This document shows, piece after piece, positions 1 through 6,656 of a stretch of DNA of 6,913 bases (the first letter of the stretch is position 1; every line of letters begins with the position of its first letter). This DNA is from Desulfatitalea sp. GTDB lineage: Bacteria > Desulfobacterota > Desulfobacteria > Desulfobacterales > Desulfosarcinaceae. The notes beneath the pieces were generated by a model. It did not search any database, was not told the DNA's origin, and was given only the letters and a program-made list of their open reading frames with translations. The DNA is taken from NCBI GenBank assembly GCA_013041835.1, contig JABDRH010000241.1:1-6913 (forward strand), written 5' to 3'. The position numbers and the translations under genes are program-made.

Positions 1-156
1 TGGTATCGGGAAGGACGTGCGCCCTTGCATACACTTCGTGCAGACATCGACTACGGGTTGATTGAAGCACGCACCACTTACGGCGTGATCGGTGTTAAGG
101 TGTATATCTTCAAAGGTGAGATTCTCAAAAAAGATCAGGCGGCACTTGAAAGTTAA
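1..156 (+). CDS. rpsC: 30S ribosomal protein S3, C-terminal part (5' end outside window)
   Basis: Frame 1 is open from the first base to a TAA at 154-156 and gives the last 51 residues of S3. The segment contains [19 protein letters not shown] and [18 protein letters not shown], which are hallmark stretches of the S3 C-terminal domain. S3 lies on the head of the 30S subunit near the mRNA entry channel and contributes to mRNA unwinding there. The protein ends about 10 residues after GEIL. It therefore lacks the long basic tail seen in the E. coli protein; shorter tails are common in other bacteria. It is the upstream neighbour of rplP, as in the standard S10 operon, with a 64-nt spacer. The start and N-terminal KH domain are outside the window, so completeness cannot be judged. 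Confidence 0.97.
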   Translation, partial: WYREGRAPLHTLRADIDYGLIEARTTYGVIGVKVYIFKGEILKKDQAALES

Positions 157-205
157 GACGGCATGGAACCGAGCGGCGACCCAATAGTGGCCGTTGTGTG
201 GAGCC

Positions 206-210
206 AGGAG
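206..210 (+). promoter_or_regulatory. Shine-Dalgarno site that sets the rplP start
   Basis: AGGAG lies 10 nt before the ATG at 221. An in-frame TTG at 194 would add nine residues (MCGARRQVI) that do not belong to the L16 family. The Shine-Dalgarno site lies downstream of that TTG, so it supports the ATG at 221. Confidence 0.75.
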
Positions 211-220
211 ACAGGTTATT

Positions 221-637
221 ATGTTAAGTCCCAAAAAGGTTAAATTCCGCAAGCAGCAAAAAGGTAAAATGAGAGGCGTCGCGCGCCGTGGTGCGTCGCT
301 CAATTTCGGCGAGTTTGGATTGCAGGCTGTTGATTGCGGATACATCACCGCTAAACAGATAGAGGCCGCACGTATCGCCATGACGCGTCATGTCAAAAGG
401 GGGGGGAAGATCTGGATACGCATATTTCCAGACAAGCCGGTCACCAAGAAGCCGGCCGAAGTGCGCATGGGTAAGGGGAAAGGCGCACCAGAGGCTTGGG
501 TGGCCGTTATTCGTCCCGGCCTTGTCCTTTACGAAATGTCCGGCGTGAATAAGGATATAGCTAGAGAAGCACTACGGCTGGCCTCACACAAACTCTCCGT
601 GAAGACACGTATTGTCGAGAGGAGCGAGACCCTATGA
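221..637 (+). CDS. rplP: 50S ribosomal protein L16
   Basis: This gene encodes 138 residues, against 136 in E. coli. L16 (uL16) binds 23S rRNA near the A-site and peptidyl-transferase region and is one of the last proteins to join the 50S subunit. The sequence opens with the family start [11 protein letters not shown]. It carries [28 protein letters not shown] around residues 46-73 and VRMGKGKG at 81-88, followed by [11 protein letters not shown]. Arg82 corresponds to the E. coli arginine (R81) that is hydroxylated. The ATG at 221 was chosen over the upstream TTG at 194 because of the AGGAG at 206-210 and the family N-terminus. The stop overlaps the rpmC start by 4 nt (ATGA), which suggests translational coupling. 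Codons 60-62 are encoded within a run of eight G bases at 399-406; the frame is intact. Confidence 0.98.
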   Translation: MLSPKKVKFRKQQKGKMRGVARRGASLNFGEFGLQAVDCGYITAKQIEAARIAMTRHVKRGGKIWIRIFPDKPVTKKPAEVRMGKGKGAPEAWVAVIRPGLVLYEMSGVNKDIAREALRLASHKLSVKTRIVERSETL

Positions 638-864
638 AAGCCAGTGATATCAGAGCCCTCAGTCTTGACGAAATGAAGCTAAAGCTCGTCGAGTTCAAGC
701 ATGAGCTATTCAACTTGCGCTTCCAGAAAGGTGCCGGTCAGTTGGAAAATCCATGTAAATTGAAGCAAACGAAAAAAGATATCGCGCGCATCAATACTGC
801 CTTGTCAGATTTGGCACGTAACCCCAAAAAGATGGATAGCCAGGGTGCAAACGATGAAAACTAG
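634..864 (+). CDS. rpmC: 50S ribosomal protein L29
   Basis: This gene encodes 76 residues. L29 (uL29) is a small two-helix protein near the polypeptide exit tunnel and contributes to the docking surface for trigger factor and SRP. The core matches the family: [14 protein letters not shown] at the start, ELFNLRFQ at 24-31, GQLENP at 35-40 and [12 protein letters not shown] at 44-55. The family usually ends near residue 60-65. Here there is an extra polar tail of about 13 residues ending in SQGANDEN. The start overlaps the rplP stop by 4 nt, and the last codons overlap the rpsQ start by 11 nt. No strong Shine-Dalgarno site precedes the start, so reinitiation after rplP is likely (inference). 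Confidence 0.97.
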   Translation: MKASDIRALSLDEMKLKLVEFKHELFNLRFQKGAGQLENPCKLKQTKKDIARINTALSDLARNPKKMDSQGANDEN

Positions 865-1111
865 AGGAACCAGAAGGCAGGTTGTCGGGACGATCGTCAG
901 CAATAAAATGGATAAAACGGTTTTGGTGGTGACCGAACGGCTGGTGAAACACCCGATGTATAAAAAGTACATCCGTCGCAAGAACAAATACATGGCTCAT
1001 GACAATGAAAACGCTTGTGGCATCGGTGACAAGGTGCTCATTACAGAATCACGGCCAATAAGTAAAACCAAGCGTTGGCGCGTCAGCAAAATCGTAGAAA
1101 AAGCCATTTAG
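854..1111 (+). CDS. rpsQ: 30S ribosomal protein S17
   Basis: This gene encodes 85 residues, close to the family's usual 80-90. S17 (uS17) is an OB-fold primary binder of 16S rRNA in the 5' domain and helps early 30S assembly. Diagnostic stretches are [17 protein letters not shown] (10-26), [12 protein letters not shown] (31-42), [21 protein letters not shown] (55-75) and the end VEKAI. I chose the ATG at 854. A GTG at 845 would add only MQT and falls inside the weak AGGGTG (842-847), which could serve as the ribosome binding site. The start lies inside rpmC (11-nt overlap), which indicates coupled translation. The exact start is uncertain by three codons. Confidence 0.97.
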   Translation: MKTRGTRRQVVGTIVSNKMDKTVLVVTERLVKHPMYKKYIRRKNKYMAHDNENACGIGDKVLITESRPISKTKRWRVSKIVEKAI

Positions 1112-1128
1112 AAGTAAAGGATCAAGAG

Positions 1129-1497
1129 ATGATTCAGAGCGAAACCAGACTGACGGTTGCGGACAACTCCGGCGCGCGTGTGCTATACTGCATCAAGGTG
1201 CTGGGCGGATCACGGCGCAGATATGCCACCCTTGGAGACGTCATTGTCGTGTCGGTCAAGGATGCCATTCCTAATGCGAAAGTCAAAAAAGGTGATGTGC
1301 ATAAAGCTGTCGTCGTTCGCACATCCAAGGAAGTCCGTCGACCTGACGGGTCCTTCATACGATTTGACGACAATTCGGCGGTGTTGATTAACAATCAACG
1401 TGAACCGCTCGGAACCCGCATCTTCGGGCCAGTTGCTCGCGAGTTGCGCGCCAAACGATTTATGAAAATCGTTTCGTTGGCACCTGAAGTGCTTTAG
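1129..1497 (+). CDS. rplN: 50S ribosomal protein L14
   Basis: This gene encodes 122 residues, the standard length. L14 (uL14) sits at the subunit interface of the 50S, contributes to intersubunit bridging and contacts L19. It begins [28 protein letters not shown], the classic L14 signature. It continues with [51 protein letters not shown] and [13 protein letters not shown]. The reading frame is open further upstream to 1075, but that part lies inside rpsQ. The ATG at 1129 has AAAGG at 1116-1120 before it and matches the conserved N-terminus. It follows rpsQ after 17 nt. Confidence 0.98.
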   Translation: MIQSETRLTVADNSGARVLYCIKVLGGSRRRYATLGDVIVVSVKDAIPNAKVKKGDVHKAVVVRTSKEVRRPDGSFIRFDDNSAVLINNQREPLGTRIFGPVARELRAKRFMKIVSLAPEVL

Positions 1498-1519
1498 GAA
1501 GTGACGGAGCAAAGACCGC

Positions 1520-1849
1520 ATGGAACGATACAAGAGTAAATTGAAAAAAGATGACAAGGTAAAGGTAATTGCCGGGAAAGACCAGGGCAAAATCGGAAAA
1601 GTCCTTAAGGTCGACCGGAAAAAGAAGCGTGTTTTGGTGGAGAATATCAACATTACCAAGCGCCACCAACGCCCTTCGGCTCAGAATCGCCAGGGGGGCA
1701 TTGTGGAGACGGAATCGCCGTTGAACTGGTCCAATGTCATGTTGATGTGCAACAAATGCGTGAAGCCGGTTCGTGTCAGGATGCAGATATTGGATGATGG
1801 CCAAAAGGTGCGCATTTGCCGCAAATGCAATGAGCAGATCGATGCCTAA
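1520..1849 (+). CDS. rplX: 50S ribosomal protein L24, four-cysteine (zinc-ribbon) form
   Basis: This gene encodes 109 residues. L24 (uL24) is an assembly initiator that binds the 5' end of 23S rRNA and lies close to the exit tunnel. The KOW motif is at about 11-38 (DDKVKVIAGKDQGKIGKVLKV), followed by NINITKRHQRP and GGIVETESPLNWSNVML. The C-terminal part has two Cys pairs, C77-x2-C80 and C100-x2-C103, spaced like a zinc ribbon. These are absent from E. coli L24 but present in many other bacteria. Metal binding is inferred from the cysteines. GGAG at 1506-1509 lies 10 nt before the ATG. An inverted repeat overlaps its stop codon (1843-1860). Confidence 0.97.
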   Translation: MERYKSKLKKDDKVKVIAGKDQGKIGKVLKVDRKKKRVLVENINITKRHQRPSAQNRQGGIVETESPLNWSNVMLMCNKCVKPVRVRMQILDDGQKVRICRKCNEQIDA

Positions 1850-1860
1850 GCCAATAGGCA
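1843..1860 (+). promoter_or_regulatory. Inverted repeat across the rplX stop, in the rplE leader
   Basis: TGCCTA (1843-1848) and TAGGCA (1855-1860) are perfect complements around a 6-nt loop. The TAA stop of rplX (1847-1849) lies partly in the stem. No T-run follows, so it is not an intrinsic terminator. A second possible stem, GCGG (1869-1872) with CCGC (1880-1883), abuts the rplE Shine-Dalgarno GGAGGGG (1884-1890). In E. coli, S8 represses the spc operon by binding mRNA around the rplE start, so this position is suggestive. The S8 recognition core was not demonstrated here. Confidence 0.3.
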
Positions 1861-1894
1861 CGTCATATGCGGCACGGTCCCGCGGAGGGGTATA

Positions 1895-2434
1895 ATGTCA
1901 CAATTGCAAACACAATATAGCGAGCAGGTGGTCAACCAGCTCAGGGATAGATTCCAATTCGCCAATGTTCATCAAATCCCCAAAGTGGATAAAATTGTTT
2001 TGAACATGGGATTGGGAGAGGCGATCCAGAATATTAAAATCCTGGATTCGGCGGTTGATGAATTAATGAACATAGCCGGTCAGCGGCCCGTCATCACCCG
2101 CGCAAAGAAATCGATCGCTGCATTCAAGCTGCGCGAAGGCATGCCTATCGGCTGCATGGTAACCTTGCGGGGCAGGCGAATGTGGGACTTTTTATACAAG
2201 CTGATCAACATTGCACTGCCTCGTGTTCGTGACTTTCGCGGTATTTCAGCAAAGGCCTTTGATGGTGACGGTAATTATTCGCTTGGCATCAAAGAGCACA
2301 TTATATTTCCCGAGATTGACTACGATAAAATCGACAAGATCAAAGGGATGAATATCACGATCGTGACCACGGCCAAAAACAATGACGAGGGCCGGGAGCT
2401 TTTATCTTTGTTGGGAATGCCGTTCAGAAAATAG
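1895..2434 (+). CDS. rplE: 50S ribosomal protein L5
   Basis: This gene encodes 179 residues, the usual length. L5 (uL5) binds 5S rRNA and forms the central protuberance with L18 and L25-type proteins; it touches S13 and P-site tRNA. Family stretches are [16 protein letters not shown] (28-43), [32 protein letters not shown] (62-93), [11 protein letters not shown] (109-119), [16 protein letters not shown] (126-141) and the end [17 protein letters not shown] at 1884-1890 lies four bases before the ATG. The first residues ([13 protein letters not shown]) are short and typical. It is followed after 20 nt by rpsN. This is the gene whose translation S8 controls in E. coli; here that role is only an inference. 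Confidence 0.98.
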   Translation: MSQLQTQYSEQVVNQLRDRFQFANVHQIPKVDKIVLNMGLGEAIQNIKILDSAVDELMNIAGQRPVITRAKKSIAAFKLREGMPIGCMVTLRGRRMWDFLYKLINIALPRVRDFRGISAKAFDGDGNYSLGIKEHIIFPEIDYDKIDKIKGMNITIVTTAKNNDEGRELLSLLGMPFRK

Positions 2435-2442
2435 GATGTTCG

Positions 2443-2450
2443 AAGGAGGT
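2443..2450 (+). promoter_or_regulatory. Shine-Dalgarno site for the TTG start of rpsN
   Basis: AAGGAGGT is a full-strength Shine-Dalgarno site, with four bases between it and the TTG at 2455. It decides the start: the next in-frame ATG, at codon 8, would remove the conserved [12 protein letters not shown]-terminus. Confidence 0.85.
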
Positions 2451-2454
2451 CAAT

Positions 2455-2640
2455 TTGGCTAAGACAGCACTACGCATGAAAGCGCAACGCAAGCCCAAAT
2501 TTGGCGTGCGGGCCTACAACAGATGCCCTCTTTGCGGACGGCCGCGTGCATTTATTAGAAAATTCGGCATTTGCCGTATATGCTTCCGCAATATGGCATC
2601 CCAGGGGAAACTGCCGGGGGTTGTGAAATCTAGCTGGTAG
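2455..2640 (+). CDS. rpsN: 30S ribosomal protein S14, zinc-binding short form
   Basis: This gene encodes 61 residues with a TTG start. S14 (uS14) lies in the 30S head near S3 and S10 and is a late-assembling protein. The four ligands C24-x2-C27 and C40-x2-C43 ([24 protein letters not shown]) are complete. This identifies the short zinc-ribbon (C+) type rather than the about 100-residue cysteine-free type of E. coli. The conserved tail [15 protein letters not shown] is present. The TTG start is supported by AAGGAGGT at 2443-2450 and by the family start MAKTALR. Its place between rplE and rpsH is the standard one. Some organisms also keep a zinc-independent copy elsewhere; none can be seen here. 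Confidence 0.97.
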   Translation: MAKTALRMKAQRKPKFGVRAYNRCPLCGRPRAFIRKFGICRICFRNMASQGKLPGVVKSSW

Positions 2641-2698
2641 CTGCGCGGCCCGTTGGCAAAGAACAAATGAAACGAGTCCAAAAAAAACGGAGAGCACA

Positions 2699-3097
2699 AT
2701 GGCGATAACTGATCCCATTGCCGACATGCTGACCCGGCTTAGAAATGCCGGAAAGGCAAAATTTAACAGTGTCGACATTCCCGGTTCCAAAATAAAGACC
2801 GAGATTGCAAAGGTGATGAAGAGCGAAGGATTCATCCGGAACTATAAATTCATCAAAGACGGCAAACAGGGGATTTTACGCGTTTACTTGAAATATGCCG
2901 AGGACCAGTCCCATGTCATTCTCGAAATGCAGCGTGTGAGCAAGCCATCGCGGCGCGTTTACGTTGGTGCCAAGGATGTCAAACCGGTATACAACGGATT
3001 GGGTACGGCTATCCTATCCACCTCGAAAGGCATTTTAACGGATCGGCAGGCGCGTAAAGAGAACGTCGGAGGAGAGCTTCTGTGCCAGATGTTCTAG
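2699..3097 (+). CDS. rpsH: 30S ribosomal protein S8
   Basis: This gene encodes 132 residues (family about 130). S8 (uS8) binds helix 21 of 16S rRNA in the platform. In E. coli it is also the feedback repressor of this operon. It begins [17 protein letters not shown] and contains [12 protein letters not shown] (41-52), [12 protein letters not shown] (79-90) and the C-terminal signature [23 protein letters not shown] (107-129), which forms the rRNA-binding part. GGAGAG at 2689-2694 lies 4 nt before the ATG, and a run of eight A bases (2680-2687) lies just upstream. The 58-nt spacer from rpsN contains no other clear element. Confidence 0.98.
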   Translation: MAITDPIADMLTRLRNAGKAKFNSVDIPGSKIKTEIAKVMKSEGFIRNYKFIKDGKQGILRVYLKYAEDQSHVILEMQRVSKPSRRVYVGAKDVKPVYNGLGTAILSTSKGILTDRQARKENVGGELLCQMF

Positions 3098-3185
3098 TAC
3101 CGCCCAGTGAAACGGGCTGGATGAACACTTGGCAAACGGTACCGGATGAGAAGAAGCGGAAATTCAAAGATAAAGGGAAAAGACG

Positions 3186-3725
3186 ATGTCGCGCATAGGT
3201 AAAAAACCGATTCCCGTCCCTGATAAAACGACGGTTAGTGTCAAAGACGGCGTGGTGACCGTAAAAGGCAAAAACGGCACGCTGACTCACAACCTGCACG
3301 CGGCCGTCGAGCTGCAAGTGGGAAAAGAGCAAGTTGACGTCACCATCAAAGACGAGAATCGCAAGACACGTGCATTGCAGGGAATGACACGGAGTATCGT
3401 CGGCAGCATGGTTATCGGTGTCAGTCAAGGCTATGAACGAGTGCTTGAAATCAACGGCATTGGTTATCGGGCCGAGGCCAAAGGCAAAAGCATCATTTTC
3501 AATCTTGGCTACTCACATCCCATTGATTTTCCGCTGCCCGACGGCATCAGCGCCATGGTGGAGAAAAACAACACCATCAAGCTTTCCGGCATCGACAAAC
3601 AGATGATCGGCCAGACGGCCGCGCGTATCAGGCAGTTACGTCCACCGGAGCCGTATAAGGGCAAAGGCATTAAGTATGCGGAAGAGTACGTACAGCGCAA
3701 GGCTGGTAAAACGGGCACAAAATAG
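3186..3725 (+). CDS. rplF: 50S ribosomal protein L6
   Basis: This gene encodes 179 residues (177 in E. coli). L6 (uL6) consists of two related alpha/beta domains and binds near the sarcin-ricin loop and factor-binding site of the 50S. It opens MSRIGKKPIPVP and carries VTVKGKNGTLTHNL (24-37), RALQGMTRSIVGSMVIGVSQGYERVLEINGIGYRA (62-96), FNLGYSHPIDFPLPDGI, and the second-domain signature QMIGQTAARIRQLRPPEPYKGKGIKY (139-164). The upstream ribosome binding site is moderate (GGGAAAAG just before the ATG). It follows rpsH after 88 nt, the longest spacer in the window. Confidence 0.98.
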   Translation: MSRIGKKPIPVPDKTTVSVKDGVVTVKGKNGTLTHNLHAAVELQVGKEQVDVTIKDENRKTRALQGMTRSIVGSMVIGVSQGYERVLEINGIGYRAEAKGKSIIFNLGYSHPIDFPLPDGISAMVEKNNTIKLSGIDKQMIGQTAARIRQLRPPEPYKGKGIKYAEEYVQRKAGKTGTK

Positions 3726-3759
3726 ATAATGCGCCCACGATACGCTGAACGAAACAACA

Positions 3760-3777
3760 CCATCTGGTAACAGATGG
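3760..3777 (+). promoter_or_regulatory. Hairpin with GTAA (GNRA-type) tetraloop before rplR
   Basis: CCATCTG (3760-3766), GTAA (3767-3770) and CAGATGG (3771-3777) form a perfect 7-bp stem closed by a GNRA tetraloop. It ends 11 nt before the rplR Shine-Dalgarno GAGGAG (3789-3794) and lies outside any gene. It lacks a following T-run, so it is not a typical terminator. A role in RNA processing, stability or protein binding is possible; none is shown. Confidence 0.45.
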
Positions 3778-3788
3778 CCCATGCAACC

Positions 3789-3794
3789 GAGGAG
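3789..3794 (+). promoter_or_regulatory. Shine-Dalgarno site that sets the rplR start
   Basis: GAGGAG lies 3 nt before the ATG at 3798. An in-frame ATG at 3774 has no Shine-Dalgarno site, lies in the 3' arm of the hairpin at 3760-3777 and would add eight residues unlike the family. The ATG at 3798 is therefore preferred. Confidence 0.7.
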
Positions 3795-3797
3795 ACC

Positions 3798-4166
3798 ATG
3801 AGCACGACAAATCCAAGAGCACTTGCGCGGATCAAGCGGAAAGCGCGCATTCGCAAACGATTGAAGGGGACCACCGAGCGGCCTCGTCTTTGCGTTTTTC
3901 GCAGCGCCCGGCATATCTATGCTCAGGTTATTGATGACCGCGCCGGCGCAACGATCGTGACCGCATCCAGTGTGGAATCCGGTTTTAAGGAGAAACCCCA
4001 GTTCGAGAGCAAAATGGCAGCCGCGACATTTGTGGGCCAAATGGTGGCCCAACGTGCACTGGAAAGAGGGGTTAAAAAGGTGGTTTTCGACCGTAATGGA
4101 TTTCTTTACCACGGTCGAATTAAAGCCGTGTCGGATGGCGCCAGGGAAGCCGGTCTGGAATTCTAG
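3798..4166 (+). CDS. rplR: 50S ribosomal protein L18
   Basis: This gene encodes 122 residues, within the usual 117-122. L18 (uL18) binds 5S rRNA and anchors it, with L5, in the central protuberance. The N-terminus is very basic (RIKRKARIRKRLKG at 11-24), as expected for the 5S-binding tail. Family stretches follow: ERPRLCVFRSARHIYAQVIDD (27-47), AAATFVGQMVAQRALERGVKKVVFDRNGFLYHGRIKA (74-110) and the end VSDGAREAGLEF. The ATG at 3798 was chosen over the one at 3774 (see the Shine-Dalgarno entry). It is followed by rpsE after 32 nt. Confidence 0.97.
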   Translation: MSTTNPRALARIKRKARIRKRLKGTTERPRLCVFRSARHIYAQVIDDRAGATIVTASSVESGFKEKPQFESKMAAATFVGQMVAQRALERGVKKVVFDRNGFLYHGRIKAVSDGAREAGLEF

Positions 4167-4184
4167 CTGCAGGTCAATGTGCAT

Positions 4185-4191
4185 AAGGAGG
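4185..4191 (+). promoter_or_regulatory. Shine-Dalgarno site for the TTG start of rpsE
   Basis: AAGGAGG lies 7 nt before the TTG at 4199, an ideal distance. There is no ATG or GTG near enough to give the conserved N-terminus: the next in-frame ATG lies well inside the S5 fold. TTG is therefore the start. Confidence 0.85.
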
Positions 4192-4198
4192 CAAAGCT

Positions 4199-4696
4199 TT
4201 GTATAAGCCAGAAGTCGATGAAACACAATTGATTGACAAGGTCGTACACATCAGCCGCGTGGCCAAAGTGGTCAAGGGCGGTCGGCGCTTCAGCTTTAGC
4301 GCGATCGTGGTGGTGGGCGATGGACAAGGCAGTGTCGGTTGCGGTCTGGGAAAGGCTGGCGAAGTACCAGAAGCCATTCGCAAGGGTATGGAAAAAGCGA
4401 AGAAGACCATGGTTAAGGTACCGCTCAAAGAGGGCAGCATCCCTTTTAGGGTAGTCGGCCGCTATGGTGCCGGCCGTGTCATGCTCAAGCCTGCCTCGGA
4501 AGGTACCGGTGTTATTGCCGGCGGTGCCGTACGCGCCGTCCTTGAAGCCGTGGGCGTTCAGAATATTCTGACCAAATGCATGGGAACGAACAATCCGCAC
4601 AACGTGGTCAAGGCCACCATTCAAGGGCTGCAGCAACTCCAGAGCGCCCAACAGGTGGCTTCCCGGCGCGGCGTACAGGTCGAACAACTGCAATAA
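4199..4696 (+). CDS. rpsE: 30S ribosomal protein S5
   Basis: This gene encodes 165 residues (E. coli 167) and starts with TTG. S5 (uS5) lies at the back of the 30S, near the mRNA entry channel and the decoding region, and affects fidelity. The N-terminal double-stranded-RNA-binding-like domain holds [21 protein letters not shown] (13-33). Its VKGGRR loop is the region where spectinomycin-resistance changes occur in E. coli, and it looks like wild type here. Then come [24 protein letters not shown] (37-60) and the C-terminal domain signature [29 protein letters not shown] (98-126). Its stop codon overlaps the AAGGA that serves rpmD, so the two are closely linked (12-nt spacer). Confidence 0.98.
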   Translation: MYKPEVDETQLIDKVVHISRVAKVVKGGRRFSFSAIVVVGDGQGSVGCGLGKAGEVPEAIRKGMEKAKKTMVKVPLKEGSIPFRVVGRYGAGRVMLKPASEGTGVIAGGAVRAVLEAVGVQNILTKCMGTNNPHNVVKATIQGLQQLQSAQQVASRRGVQVEQLQ

Positions 4697-4708
4697 GGAC
4701 TACGAATA

Positions 4709-4894
4709 ATGGCTGGCAAATTGAGCATCACTCTGAGAAAGAGCATGATCGGAAGACCCGAAAAGCACCGCAAAGTACTGCGTGGCATGGGGTTGACCCG
4801 AATAAATAAGACGGTTCAACTCGTGGATACGCCCGCTACACGGGGTATGATCCAGAAGGTATCCCATTTGGTTGAGGCTGAGGAGATCGAATAA
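4709..4894 (+). CDS. rpmD: 50S ribosomal protein L30
   Basis: This gene encodes 61 residues (E. coli 59). L30 (uL30) is a small ferredoxin-like-fold protein on the 50S surface; it is missing in some bacterial lineages, but present here. The family pattern is clear: [56 protein letters not shown]. The ATG has AAGGA at 4695-4699, overlapping the rpsE stop. The TAA stop shares one base with the rplO ATG (TAATG), a common reinitiation arrangement. Confidence 0.97.
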   Translation: MAGKLSITLRKSMIGRPEKHRKVLRGMGLTRINKTVQLVDTPATRGMIQKVSHLVEAEEIE

Positions 4895-5334
4895 TGAAGC
4901 TGCACGAACTGAAGCCGGCCGCCGGCGCCACCAAAGACCGCAAGCGAAAAGGGCGCGGCGTTGCGTCCGGCTGGGGAAAGACGGCGGGGCGCGGAAATAA
5001 GGGCCAAAAGCAACGCTCCGGTGGTGGTATCAGACCTGGATGGGAAGGCGGCCAGATGCCCTTGCATCGCCGGCTCCCCAAGCGGGGATTCACCAACATT
5101 TTCAGAAAGCAGTTCGCCGTGGTGAACGTCAAAGACCTGGAGCGTTTTGAAGCCGGTAGTACCGTTGATCCGGAGGCGCTGACGGATACCGGGCTGGTCA
5201 ATGGCCGCCATGATGGTATCAAGCTGCTCGGCCAGGGGGAGATCGGCGTTGCGCTTACGATCAAACTGAATGCCGTTAGCCGCAGCGCCAAGGAAAAAGT
5301 TGAGGCTGCCGGCGGCTCGGTAGAGGTGATCTAA
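4894..5334 (+). CDS. rplO: 50S ribosomal protein L15
   Basis: This gene encodes 146 residues (E. coli 144). L15 (uL15) is a late-assembly 50S protein with a long, glycine- and lysine-rich N-terminal extension that threads into 23S rRNA. That extension is visible at about residues 18-56 ([28 protein letters not shown], then [18 protein letters not shown]). The globular C-terminal part includes [10 protein letters not shown] and ends in [17 protein letters not shown] at 4881-4885 inside rpmD lies 8 nt before the ATG. The stop TAA directly abuts the secY ATG, with GAGGTGAT at 5323-5330 serving as the secY ribosome binding site inside this gene. Confidence 0.98.
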   Translation: MKLHELKPAAGATKDRKRKGRGVASGWGKTAGRGNKGQKQRSGGGIRPGWEGGQMPLHRRLPKRGFTNIFRKQFAVVNVKDLERFEAGSTVDPEALTDTGLVNGRHDGIKLLGQGEIGVALTIKLNAVSRSAKEKVEAAGGSVEVI

Positions 5335-6651
5335 ATGGTTGGCAGCGGATTCGGCAATATTTTCAAGATCCCGGAGTTGAGAAAGCGGATTATATACACC
5401 GCGGCTTTGCTTGCGGTCTATCGCATCGGCGTTTATATTCCCACGCCGGGTATCGACGCCGTGGCGCTGAAATCCTATTTCGACGCCATGCAGGGCACCA
5501 TCTTCGGTGTGGTCAACATGTTCACCGGTGGTGCGCTTGAGCAACTGTCCGTCTTTGCTCTTGGCATTATGCCGTACATCAGCGCCTCAATCATTTTGCA
5601 ATTGCTCACGGTGGTCATCCCGCACCTGGAAGAGCTCAAAAAAGAAGGCGAGCAGGGCCGAAAGAAGATTACGCAGTACACGCGTTACGGCACCATCGCC
5701 TTGAGCATCATCCAAGGCTTCGGCATCGCAGTGGGTTTAGAGAGCATGCAGGCCCCTGGCGGCGGCGCGCCCGTCGTGCCCATTGGGGGTTGGGGGTTTC
5801 GAATGCTCACCGTGATCACCCTTACCGCCGGAACGGCCTTCATTATGTGGCTTGGGGAACAGATCACCGAACGGGGGATTGGTAATGGTATTTCACTGAT
5901 CATCTTTGCCGGCATCGTCGCGCGCCTGCCTTCGGCCATCGTTAATACGTTGCGTTCGGTTCAGGCCGATGAGATGTCAATTTTTGGGCTGATCATTATC
6001 CTGGTGCTGATTGGGAGCGTGATCGGCTGCATCATATTTGTCGAACAGGGGCAGCGGCGAATTCCAGTGCAGTACGCCAAACGGGTAGTAGGGCGGCGGA
6101 TGTACGGGGGACAAAGTACGCATTTACCGCTGAAGATCAACCAATCCGGGGTAATCCCGCCCATTTTCGCATCGTCAATCATCATGTTTCCGGCAACCAT
6201 TGGACAATTCGCCGGTGAAGTCGGATGGTTAAAGGCGATATCCGAAGCCATGCAACCCGGCGGACTGTACTACAATTTGATTTTTGTCGGGTTTGTTGTC
6301 TTTTTTTGCTACTTTTATACGGCTGTCACTTTCAACCCTGTGGACGTGGCGGACAATATGAAAAAGCAGGGTGGGTATATCCCGGGCATCCGGCCTGGCA
6401 AACGCACCGCCGACTATATCGATAGAGTCTTGACACGAATCACGCTGGGGGGTGCGGTATATATTTCAGCCGTGTGTGTGCTACCGACTGTCCTCATCAG
6501 CAAATTCAATGTGCCGTTTTACTTTGGTGGCACAGCTTTGCTGATTGTGGTCGGCGTTGCCATCGACACCATCGCACAGATGGAGTCGCACATGTTGAGC
6601 CGACACTATGAGGGTTTCCTTAAAAAGGGCGGTATTCGGGGACGGCGGTAA
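5335..6651 (+). CDS. secY: Protein translocase subunit SecY
   Basis: This gene encodes 438 residues, full length for the family (E. coli 443). SecY is the inner-membrane channel of the Sec translocon with SecE and SecG; it passes secreted proteins driven by SecA and inserts membrane proteins from ribosomes. Ten hydrophobic segments are visible, at about 18-37, 73-95, 117-137, 155-175, 184-204, 215-236, 270-292, 311-332, 369-389 and 393-413. The plug region ([17 protein letters not shown]) is at 56-72. [16 protein letters not shown] (179-194) is a family signature. The cytosolic loop [10 protein letters not shown] (241-250) and the SecA/ribosome-contact loop [13 protein letters not shown] (346-358) with Arg353 are intact. 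The C-tail is GGIRGRR. The start abuts the rplO stop, so it is translationally coupled. Confidence 0.99.
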   Translation: MVGSGFGNIFKIPELRKRIIYTAALLAVYRIGVYIPTPGIDAVALKSYFDAMQGTIFGVVNMFTGGALEQLSVFALGIMPYISASIILQLLTVVIPHLEELKKEGEQGRKKITQYTRYGTIALSIIQGFGIAVGLESMQAPGGGAPVVPIGGWGFRMLTVITLTAGTAFIMWLGEQITERGIGNGISLIIFAGIVARLPSAIVNTLRSVQADEMSIFGLIIILVLIGSVIGCIIFVEQGQRRIPVQYAKRVVGRRMYGGQSTHLPLKINQSGVIPPIFASSIIMFPATIGQFAGEVGWLKAISEAMQPGGLYYNLIFVGFVVFFCYFYTAVTFNPVDVADNMKKQGGYIPGIRPGKRTADYIDRVLTRITLGGAVYISAVCVLPTVLISKFNVPFYFGGTALLIVVGVAIDTIAQMESHMLSRHYEGFLKKGGIRGRR

Positions 6652-6656
6652 TAGCA

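Noticed and set aside
163..243. Small open frame of 26 codons in the rpsC-rplP spacer running into rplP
   Set aside because: It has no ribosome binding site, its protein is not recognisable, and it overlaps rplP in another frame.
1891..1896. Perfect TATAAT just at the rplE start
   Set aside because: The bases 17 nt upstream (1868-1873, TGCGGC) do not resemble a -35 box, and the motif is formed by the spacer plus the start codon.
3636..4226. Open frame of 196 codons on the minus strand opposite rplF and rplR
   Set aside because: It is a shadow of the conserved sense genes with no recognisable protein and no reason to expect an antisense gene.
4816..5544. Long open frame (242 codons) on the minus strand opposite rpmD, rplO and secY
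   Set aside because: It lies entirely opposite three strongly conserved genes, its protein resembles no family I know, and it is explained by codon bias of the sense genes.
6430..6465. TTGACA followed by TATATA/TATATT inside the 3' part of secY, a possible internal promoter for infA
   Set aside because: The spacer is 22-24 nt, too long for a normal sigma-70 promoter, and the bases encode conserved SecY residues.
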